Shown: positions 15,428 through 21,663 of the stretch, piece by piece
How the letters are laid out: each line of letters opens with the position of its first letter
Numbering within the stretch: position 1 is the stretch's first letter
Assembly: GCA_028293285.1 (NCBI GenBank)
Contig: JAQGPC010000072.1
Span: forward strand, 1 to 32,917
DNA length: 32,917 nucleotides
Direction: 5' to 3'
Source: Pedosphaera sp.
GTDB taxonomy: Bacteria; Verrucomicrobiota; Verrucomicrobiia; Limisphaerales; Pedosphaeraceae
The notes under the pieces: generated by a model
Told to the model about the DNA's origin: nothing
Database searches by the model: none
The model's input: the letters and a program-made list of their open reading frames with translations, nothing else
Made by a program: the position numbers and the translations under genes

Positions 15428-15991
15428 ATGGATTCCCGTTCAAAAGAAGATAGTTGCCATACTGGAATGGCGCAGGTTGTAGAGCGCAATATCCGCGCTT
15501 TGCTGGAACGGCGTGAAGCGGAGGAAAGAGCAAAGGGCTGGCAGGAGCGAATGGCCGACACCATCACACGATTCACGGGTAGTATGACCTTCGTTTATAT
15601 TCACCTGGTGATCTATGGGTTGTGGATCATCATCAACCTGGGTTGGATTCCGTTCATTCCAAAGTTTGATCCGACGTTCGTCGTTCTGGCGATGGAGGCT
15701 TCGGTGGAGGCAATCTTTCTTTCGACGTTCGTGCTGATTACCCAGAATCGCATGGCGGCATTAGCAAATAAGCGGTCGGATCTTGATTTGCAAATCAGCC
15801 TGTTGGCCGAGCACGAGGTCACTCGGTTAGTGCAATTAGTTGCTGCCATGGGCAAGAAAATGGGGATTGAGGAATCACATAATCCCGAGTTGAACGAGCT
15901 CGCGCGGGACGTGGCTCCGGAAAAGGTACTGGATACCATGGAGGAAAATCAGAAGCGGTTTACGGTTGAGGAAGATTCACCTGGGGGCTAA
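15428..15991 (+). CDS. DUF1003 domain membrane protein
   Basis: The protein is 187 aa from the ATG at 15428, chosen because gagggt ends seven bases before it; an ATG two codons upstream lies too close to that site. A polar N-terminal region (VVERNIRALLERREAEERAKGWQERMADTITRFTGS) leads into two membrane helices, at about residues 55-75 (TFVYIHLVIYGLWIIINLGWI) and 85-105 (VVLAMEASVEAIFLSTFVLI). Then comes the conserved QNRMAALANKRSDLDLQISLLAEHEVTRL segment that defines DUF1003. The family's role is unknown; the soluble part probably faces the cytoplasm. It stands alone, divergent from the NtrC-type regulator. Confidence 0.88.
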   Translation: MDSRSKEDSCHTGMAQVVERNIRALLERREAEERAKGWQERMADTITRFTGSMTFVYIHLVIYGLWIIINLGWIPFIPKFDPTFVVLAMEASVEAIFLSTFVLITQNRMAALANKRSDLDLQISLLAEHEVTRLVQLVAAMGKKMGIEESHNPELNELARDVAPEKVLDTMEENQKRFTVEEDSPGG

Positions 15992-16077
15992 GCAAGTGTG
16001 CAAAATAGATGACACACGTAAGTTTGACAGGGTTGGGAGATGATTGATCCGCCTGGCCTGGCGCGGTGCAAGGGAGC

Positions 16078-16235
16078 GCGCCGTTCAGAGCCTGTGTGAA
16101 AGATAAACAGAAATCACTTTCCGGTCCGAAAAAGGGGTTCGAATCACCCTCGTCTCAAATAAAAACGTCCTATAACCGAAATGTGAAACACGATTTTTTC
16201 GGCGTTCTATTTTTCACACAGGCTCTTCACGGCGC
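16078..16235. repeat. Inverted-repeat element in a 470-base gene-free spacer
   Basis: The arms 16078-16105 and 16208-16235 (28 bases) are complementary with about three mismatches, with a shared uninterrupted core agagcctgtgtgaaa/complement. The 102-base centre contains ttcgaatc, a T-loop-like word, but no tRNA fold. The spacer 15992-16463 has no gene I can support. The layout fits a miniature inverted-repeat element or a structured RNA; no target duplication is evident. Confidence 0.55.
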
Positions 16236-16463
16236 TTCAATGCTGAACCTTCCACGATTCATGGCCATTCCACCGCTCGCAGATTTTCCTGGATTCAAGC
16301 GGCCTGAAGTCCGCGCTCCTCGGATCTGCAGAGTGCGACATTTATAATGACGACTCGCTTAGATAATCATCCTGACGGAAAGAGAGCGTGTAAGGCAGCA
16401 GATGAATTCTGCCTGAAGATTTCTGTGAAGAAAAGTTAGCGACTCCTCACATCATCTCCTACA

Positions 16464-17789
16464 TCAAATAGGAATTGTTTTGAGCTTCGCCTTTACCCAC
16501 TCGCGCGCCTGGTCGCTGGTGGCGAGTTCGTCCTGTAATTGCTTCTCGCGAATCTCAGCGAGGAGTTCACCCATGGCTGGCCCAGGTTGAATACCCAATG
16601 CCATCAAGTCGTCGCCCTTCAACAGAGGCGGATGAATCTCAGGTTTCTTCTCCAACTCCTTCGCTTGCTCGACCATGAAATCGTAATGGTCCAGCATGCG
16701 ATGGGAACCGAGGCAATCGAGGCGATGCAGTTGCAACTCAAGCGGGAACGTCTCGCGCATGAGCATGCGGCGCAAAGTGGACTTGCGCATCTCTTTCACA
16801 TCTTTGAACTGCATGTGATAGAGCACGGCGGTCACGATTTCCTCGGTTTGCTTGCGCGGAAACTTCAGGCGTTGCAGCAATTCTTCGGACATCTCGGCGC
16901 CAACTTTTTCATGACCATAAAAATGGATGCTGCCGGTTTGCTGGTCGGTTGAGGCGGTCACAGGCTTGGCCACATCGTGGAGCAGCACGGCCCAGGGAAG
17001 TTCGGGTGATGCGTCCGGCGGCAGTTGGGACAGCATCAACCGGATGTGATTATAAACACTGCCTTCGGGATGGTAATTGGGTGATTGCTCGCAAGTGATG
17101 GTGGCGGTAAGTTCCGGCAAAACCTGTTCCAACAAACCGCTGTCGCGCAACAAATCCAATCCGCGCGCAGCATGCGGCGGACGAAACAACTTCAGCAACT
17201 CCTCCCGAATGCGCTCGGCGCTGATGCCTTTGATCTTGGGTGCATTGGCTTTAAGCGCGGCGAACGTTTCCGGGTCAATTTGAAAATCGAGCTGCGCGGC
17301 AAAGCGCACGGCACGGAGCATGCGTAAATAATCTTCGTTAAATCTCTCCAAAGGCGAACCAATGGTGCGCAGGACTTTGGCTTTTAAATCGGCCGCACCA
17401 CCGACCCAATCGTGCAACTCGCCTTTTATTGGATCGTAGAAAAGACCATTGACCGTGAAATCGCGGCGACTCGCATCCGCCTCGGCGTCGCCAAAAGTGA
17501 CTCGCTCAGGATGACGGCCATCCTGGTAATCCGATTCCGCGCGAAAGGTGGCGACCTCGAATTCGTGGTCATTTTCGAGCACAAGGATAACGCCGAATTT
17601 GCGCCCCACCCCGACGGTGCGCGCGAAGGTGGCTTCAATTTGTTCCGGCACCGCATTAGTGGCGATGTCGTAATCGCCCGGTTCGCGTCCCAGCAAATAA
17701 TCGCGCACACAACCACCAACCCAGTACGCAGAAAAGCCAGCCGTTTGCAAACGGCGAACCATTTCAGTGGCAGTATCGCGCAAGGACAT
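16464..17789 (-). CDS. cca: CCA tRNA nucleotidyltransferase / poly(A) polymerase family with HD domain
   Basis: This class II nucleotidyltransferase is 441 aa. The head domain carries WVGGCVRDYLLG and the metal-binding Asp39 and Asp41 in GDYDIAT, then RRDFTVNGL as the family ribose/RRDF motif and a neck with FNEDYLRMLRAVRFAAQL and ISAERIREELLKLF. An HD-type domain follows (LLHDVAKPV at about residues 275-283, with later His residues), common in bacterial CCA-adding enzymes with phosphatase activity. The role is adding or repairing the 3' CCA of tRNA; a poly(A) polymerase or A-adding-only activity cannot be excluded by eye. The gene stands alone between two repeat-rich spacers. Confidence 0.93.
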   Translation of the reverse strand: MSLRDTATEMVRRLQTAGFSAYWVGGCVRDYLLGREPGDYDIATNAVPEQIEATFARTVGVGRKFGVILVLENDHEFEVATFRAESDYQDGRHPERVTFGDAEADASRRDFTVNGLFYDPIKGELHDWVGGAADLKAKVLRTIGSPLERFNEDYLRMLRAVRFAAQLDFQIDPETFAALKANAPKIKGISAERIREELLKLFRPPHAARGLDLLRDSGLLEQVLPELTATITCEQSPNYHPEGSVYNHIRLMLSQLPPDASPELPWAVLLHDVAKPVTASTDQQTGSIHFYGHEKVGAEMSEELLQRLKFPRKQTEEIVTAVLYHMQFKDVKEMRKSTLRRMLMRETFPLELQLHRLDCLGSHRMLDHYDFMVEQAKELEKKPEIHPPLLKGDDLMALGIQPGPAMGELLAEIREKQLQDELATSDQAREWVKAKLKTIPI

Positions 17790-17877
17790 GCTGATTTAAT
17801 CCGTTCCTCTAATTATATCCGAAGCCTCGAAAGAAGCGATGGCTTTGTAAGTTTGTCCATCTTACAACTCTTTTCAA

Positions 17878-18066
17878 ACCACGAATGCACACCAATAAAC
17901 ACGAATGGAATGGGTTGGGTTTTCTCGTCGTCGATTTCATCGACGATGGGAGAAATATGGGGTTTGGCATTGTTTTCATCTGCGTTCGTGAGCGTGAATC
18001 TGCGGTTAAAGGCTTCTGCATTTTGTTGTTCCATTCCATTCGTGTTTATTGGTGTGCATTCGTGGT
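17878..18066. repeat. Perfect 36-bp inverted repeat with internal hairpin
   Basis: The arms 17878-17913 and 18031-18066 are exact reverse complements and carry the words accacgaatgcac and aaacacgaatgg. The 117-base centre contains a second hairpin (17921-17955, core tcgtcgat-ttc-atcgacga) and an atctgcg...aatctgcggttaa segment typical of intergenic repeats in environmental bacteria. This is the strongest repeat in the window. It lies just upstream of cca, within 90 bases of its start. Confidence 0.75.
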
Positions 18067-18079
18067 TCAACTCACACCT

Positions 18080-18364
18080 ACTCGTACTAGGTCGTACTTG
18101 CTCATACCCGCTCACACTCACCCTTTTGCGAACTCTGCGCCCTTTCGCGGCCAATTTCTTTGTCCCTTTCGTTTTTTAACCCCCATTAACCCGGATTAAC
18201 CCCCATTAACGCGGAATAAAACGGAATAACCCTAAATGCCTGGGTCTTTGGGCAGTTTTTCCGCCCTCCGACCTCAGTCATCCGTTATCTGGCTTCAGCC
18301 CTCCGGCTCCCGTTGCAACTCGTACCAGGTCGTACCAGCTCGCACTTGCTCTGACCCACTCATA
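18080..18364 (+). repeat. Two degenerate direct repeats of a cgtac-rich unit
   Basis: Segments 18080-18120 and 18318-18364 share the pattern actcgtac-aggtcgtac...gctc-ac/tttgctc...cccgctca/cccactca. The second copy has an inserted cgtaccagct unit. They flank the tandem 10-bp repeat and belong to the same gene-free spacer, pointing to a region where several repeat families have accumulated. Confidence 0.45.
18182..18231 (+). repeat. Tandem 10-bp repeat, five units
   Basis: The units are cccattaacc, cggattaacc, cccattaacg, cggaataaaa and cggaataacc, with a 10-base period and some alternation at 20 bases. The helical-turn period could phase protein binding or bending, or it may be a slippage-prone minisatellite. 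No gene covers it; the spacer 17790-18784 (995 bases) holds no supportable coding sequence. Confidence 0.6.
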
Positions 18365-18565
18365 CGTAGCAGCCGACGCCAGGAGGCTCTGACACTGCCA
18401 CTCGCGTTAACCTGTCACACGCCACTTTTCACTTCTCTTGTCAAAGAACCACAACCGCAACAAATGCGGCTACGTTCGATTCAGGCACGCAACACGCGCC
18501 AAACCCACGAACCTGATAATAACACACGTTATCTCCATGTCAATCTTAAACCTCTCGTTAATGGA

Positions 18566-18586
18566 GCGCAGACAGCCTGTCTGCGC
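18566..18586. repeat. 21-base near-perfect palindrome (hairpin)
   Basis: The arms gcgcagacag (18566-18575) and ctgtctgcgc (18577-18586) are separated by a single base. It has no T-run, so it is not a standard terminator. It looks like a REP-type palindromic unit, about 200 bases before the next gene. Confidence 0.5.
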
Positions 18587-18784
18587 GTTCATTCGCGTAA
18601 ACTGCGGCTGGAAAGGTTTCGCGGCTCAATTCCACTTGTTGTTATCAGGAATGGTGGCTTTTTAGTTTTGGGAACATGCGACATAAAATATCCTCGACAG
18701 GGTGCATTTCCAATTACAGAGTGCGCACATAAACAGTGATGTAAAACTGTTTGCAGGTTAATTGTAAAAAACAGGTAACAACCC

Positions 18785-19522
18785 ATGAACGACGCGCCCC
18801 CTCAAACAGTGATAGTCACCACCAGGAATACAGCCTCTCTGACTATGGGGATTATAGCCATAGTAGTTGGGGTCTTGGCACTGCTCGTGGGGTGGATTCC
18901 CTTTATCGGGCTCCTCGCGATTCCAGTTGCCATCATTGGGCTGCTGCTTGCAGGCATTGGAGTTATTCTCGCATTGGTTAGAGGATTCAAAGGAATCACC
19001 ATGCCTCTGCTTGGCGGCTTAATTTGCGTGGGAGCGCTCATCCTGCCTATTTTATCCACCGGCGGCATGTCAGCGGCAATTACCGAGGCTCAAAAGAAGA
19101 ATTCAAGCGACGTTGCCGGACAACCGCAGACACAGAGGACAGAATTAGCCAAAGAGAAGGCCACTTACATTCAGGATCATGTAACACTCTACGATATTGA
19201 GGTCAAGTATATGGATTCAATCCTTGACGGCAAAGTTCCCGGCGTATTATTCAAACTACGTAACACCGGCGATCGGCAACTTGACATGGTGAAGGTCACA
19301 TTTTATTTCAAAGACTCTGCCGGAACCGTGATTTTTGAGGAAGATTTCCACCCGGTTTTGGTCTCGGATTATTCCATCCAAAACTCAAAGCCACTGAAGG
19401 CTGGATATGTATGGCAGATGGAGAGCGGGAAATTTTACACCGCTAAATCCGTGCCTCGTGAATGGAAAGAAGGCTCTGTGGATGTGAAGATCACCGACAT
19501 CCAATTCTCGAAGGCATTATAG
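18785..19522 (+). CDS. Membrane-anchored protein of unknown function
   Basis: The 245-aa protein has two or three closely spaced hydrophobic helices at about residues 18-67 (LTMGIIAIVVGVLALLVGW, then IPFIGLLAIPVAIIGLLL) and another at about 75-92 (MPLLGGLICVGALILPIL). A polar linker (EAQKKNSSDVAGQPQTQ) leads to a soluble C-terminal domain of about 110 residues with beta-rich character (GVLFKLRNTGDRQLDMVKVTFYF, VIFEEDFHPVLV). That part resembles FxLYD/DUF-type extracytoplasmic beta-sandwiches in which a 'conserved element plus increased exposure to partner' role is unknown, but I do not assign a family. The N-terminal half recalls DUF4190-type helices. An aacagg precedes the ATG. It lies downstream of the repeat-rich spacer. 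Confidence 0.65.
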   Translation: MNDAPPQTVIVTTRNTASLTMGIIAIVVGVLALLVGWIPFIGLLAIPVAIIGLLLAGIGVILALVRGFKGITMPLLGGLICVGALILPILSTGGMSAAITEAQKKNSSDVAGQPQTQRTELAKEKATYIQDHVTLYDIEVKYMDSILDGKVPGVLFKLRNTGDRQLDMVKVTFYFKDSAGTVIFEEDFHPVLVSDYSIQNSKPLKAGYVWQMESGKFYTAKSVPREWKEGSVDVKITDIQFSKAL

Positions 19523-19636
19523 AAGGATGACCGAGACACATCTCGATTTGAGCCCCTTACCCCCTTGCATGGTCTTTGAAAGATCGGCTTGATAATTGGA
19601 GCCTGAAATCTGAAGGTGATAAACTGAACCCTTCTA

Positions 19637-19738
19637 TGCCCGATAAATTCGATATAGTGATTCAAGAGCTGGAGCGAATCCGTGCCAGCGGGCAGGAACT
19701 CGGCTCTTCGGCGAAGAGGCCCATAACTACCAAATAAA
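19637..19738 (+). CDS. Possible 33-aa small protein (doubtful)
   Basis: A short frame starts MPDKFDIVIQELERIRASGQ and ends at TAA (19736-19738). Its first 20 residues would form an amphipathic helix. There is no convincing ribosome-binding site and no recognised family. It lies between two membrane-protein genes and could be a remnant of a longer gene. Treat as unproven. Confidence 0.2.
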
Positions 19739-19782
19739 TCCACCTCTGTCGGAGGACGCGAGTTCTTGAATAAAGGCGTCGT

Positions 19783-20127
19783 ATGATCAACAAGCTGGCG
19801 AATTACTCAGAAGGAGATTTTTTCTTGGGCGCGCTGTTAATTGGTGGCGCTCCATTAGCGGTTTATCTCCTTGGTCTGCACTTCCTTGAGTTGTGCCGCC
19901 AGTTGATTTCGCGTTATGCAAACGTGGAGTTGTACGACCCAAATGATATAAGCGTTATTATTCCGGCAATTCTTTTGCTCGCAGCACTTGTGACTTTCAT
20001 AACGGTTATATGGTTACGGTTGCGTCGTTACCTGGTGCCATGGTTCTACATTTTTTTTGAAGCCATCCTCGGCATTGTCCTTGCCGTAATAATCATTGGA
20101 GCCTGGGCAACCCGCCTTGCCAGGTAG
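19783..20127 (+). CDS. Small three-helix membrane protein, unrecognised
   Basis: The 114-aa protein has likely membrane helices at about residues 15-36 (FLGALLIGGAPLAVYLLGLHFL), 57-77 (ISVIIPAILLLAALVTFITVIW) and 87-109 (PWFYIFFEAILGIVLAVIIIGAW). A short soluble stretch (CRQLISRYANVELYDPND) lies between helices one and two, and a basic LRLRRY turn precedes helix three. aaaggcg lies seven bases before the ATG and is a reasonable ribosome-binding site. No motif suggests a function. It follows the 18785-19522 membrane protein on the same strand after a 260-base gap and converges on mntR, with 15 bases between stops. Confidence 0.65.
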   Translation: MINKLANYSEGDFFLGALLIGGAPLAVYLLGLHFLELCRQLISRYANVELYDPNDISVIIPAILLLAALVTFITVIWLRLRRYLVPWFYIFFEAILGIVLAVIIIGAWATRLAR

Positions 20128-20142
20128 CAGTTCCAAGTTCAC

Positions 20143-20586
20143 TCAACCTGTCTTACGCTTACCCCCGCGCCGCGACTGCTGAAAACTCTTTAATGTCTCC
20201 GGATGGTCTTTAAAAAATTGCGCCAGATCAGCCAGGATCTCCACTGTCGCCGGGCTGAGATGATGTTCAATACCTTCGATGTCCAACTTCTGCGTCTCCG
20301 CATCGAGGCCAAACAAGGAAAAGAAGCGAGAAAGCGTCTCGTGACGTTTCTGGATTTTTTTTGCAACTTCACGCCCTTTGTCGGTCAGCACAAGACCACG
20401 GTATTTGACATAATTGAGGTAACCCGCTTCGCCGAGCTTTTGCACCATGCTGGTGACGGAGGCTTGCTTGACCTTGAGCGACGAGGCGATGTCCACCACG
20501 CGGGCGTAGCCCTTTTCCTCGATCAACTCGTGGATGCGCTCCAGATAATCTTCCGCGCTCTGGCTGGGTGACGATGGCGTCGGCAT
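20143..20586 (-). CDS. mntR: Manganese-responsive DtxR/MntR-family repressor
   Basis: From the ATG at 20586 the protein is 147 aa and follows Bacillus-type MntR closely. SAEDYLERIHELIEEKGYARVVDIA opens the domain, then the winged helix KVKQASVTSMVQKLGEAGYL and the wing VKYRGLVLTDKG. The metal ligands appear kept: Asp13 and Glu16 in the first helix, the His of QKRHETL, and the two Glu and a His of DIEGIEHHLS. There is no SH3-like domain, as in MntR. It represses manganese uptake genes when Mn(II) is high. No transporter gene is visible here, so its targets lie elsewhere. The tail (FQQSRRGGKRKTG) is basic. The spacer to the divergent SCO gene has a weak inverted repeat, cttgc-n6-gcaag at 20610-20625, a possible operator. 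Confidence 0.88.
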   Translation of the reverse strand: MPTPSSPSQSAEDYLERIHELIEEKGYARVVDIASSLKVKQASVTSMVQKLGEAGYLNYVKYRGLVLTDKGREVAKKIQKRHETLSRFFSLFGLDAETQKLDIEGIEHHLSPATVEILADLAQFFKDHPETLKSFQQSRRGGKRKTG

Positions 20587-20699
20587 TTCAAATGAATAAA
20601 CCACAAAGCCTTGCGGTCTGGCAAGCATGGGCCGGTTGAAATGTTCGGCCTGTCCTTGCCAGTGACCCGTTTATTGGCGAAGATTGGAAAGGCATAATT

Positions 20700-21620
20700 A
20701 TGTTACGAGGAATCAATTTTCTAATGGTGGCCCTGCTCGCACTGGCGGTCAGTTCCTGCTCCAGGAAGTCCGAGGAACCCATGCGCGAAATCCAAACAAC
20801 CGACACTTCGACGAACCAGCAGATTTTCCAGGTAAAGGGCGAGATCAAGGAAATCAAACCTGACGGCAAGACGGCGGTGATCAAGCACGAGGAAGTTCCC
20901 AATTTCATGCCAGCCATGACCATGCCATTGGAGGTGAAGAACACGAATGAATTGCGCGGTTTGAAGGCGGGCGATGTGGTTTCGTTCCGCATGATTGTGA
21001 CGGATAGCGATGCGTGGATTGACCAGGTGCAGAAGTTGAACGAGCCGCGAAAGCTTTCGGAGTTGCCGTCCAAGTCTTCCGCGTTGCGGGTCGTGCGCGA
21101 TGTTGATCCGTTGAAGGTGGGCCATCCCCTGCCTAATTACCATTTTACGAACGAACTCGGTCAGGCGGTCAGCACCAGTCAGTTTAAAGGTCAGGCGTTG
21201 GCTTTCACTTTCTTTTTTATAAAATGTCCCTACCCGACTTTTTGCCCATTGATGTCAGGCAATTTTGCCGAGGCACAAAACAAACTGCTCGCCATGCCGA
21301 ACGCACCTACGAATTGGCACCTGATGTCGATTACGTTTGATCCGGAATCCGATACCCCTGCCGCCCTAAAGGCTTATGCGGAAAAATATAAATATAATCC
21401 GAAGCATTGGAATTTTGTAACCGGAGACTTGGTGGAGATCACCGCCATTGCGGATCAGTTTGGAGAAACTTTTGGCAACGAAGGCGGCACCATTGTCCAC
21501 AACCTCCGCACGGTGGTGGTGGATGCACAGGGCCGCGTGCAAAAGATCATTCCCGAAAATAAATGGACGAGTGATGAATTGGTGGCGGAGATTATCAAAG
21601 CCGCGCAAGCGAAGCCTTGA
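20700..21620 (+). CDS. Lipoprotein fusing a CusF-like copper-binding region to an SCO1/SenC domain
   Basis: The signal peptide ends in VSSC with Cys20 as the lipidation site. Residues about 42-115 form a small beta-barrel-like domain with VKGEIKEI, then His63, Met70, Met73 and Met75 (FMPAMTMPLEV), the copper-binding pattern of the CusF/'copper-binding protein' family. Residues about 145-300 are the SCO thioredoxin fold. Cys176 and Cys182 lie in KCPYPTFCPLMS, the C-x5-C form of SCO, and His267 in GTIVHNL is the third copper ligand. SCO proteins deliver copper to the CuA site of cytochrome oxidase or reduce its cysteines. The fusion suggests copper capture and hand-over in one periplasmic, membrane-tethered protein. 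ggaaagg (20686-20692) is a strong ribosome-binding site. No oxidase genes are adjacent. Confidence 0.9.
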   Translation: MLRGINFLMVALLALAVSSCSRKSEEPMREIQTTDTSTNQQIFQVKGEIKEIKPDGKTAVIKHEEVPNFMPAMTMPLEVKNTNELRGLKAGDVVSFRMIVTDSDAWIDQVQKLNEPRKLSELPSKSSALRVVRDVDPLKVGHPLPNYHFTNELGQAVSTSQFKGQALAFTFFFIKCPYPTFCPLMSGNFAEAQNKLLAMPNAPTNWHLMSITFDPESDTPAALKAYAEKYKYNPKHWNFVTGDLVEITAIADQFGETFGNEGGTIVHNLRTVVVDAQGRVQKIIPENKWTSDELVAEIIKAAQAKP

Positions 21621-21663
21621 ATTGATACCGTAGCGGCGTCTCGGCAGAGCGCCGCATTCTGGC

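Noticed and set aside
16130..16170. tRNA-like T-loop word (ttcgaatc) inside the inverted-repeat element
   Set aside because: The flanks do not form a T-stem cleanly, and there is no acceptor, D or anticodon arm at the expected spacing.
16066..16347. 93-aa plus-strand frame
   Set aside because: It runs across the inverted-repeat element, has no ribosome-binding site and does not read like a protein.
18236..18739. 167-aa plus-strand frame in the repeat-rich spacer
   Set aside because: It crosses the direct repeats and the palindrome and has no domain, signal or protein-like composition.
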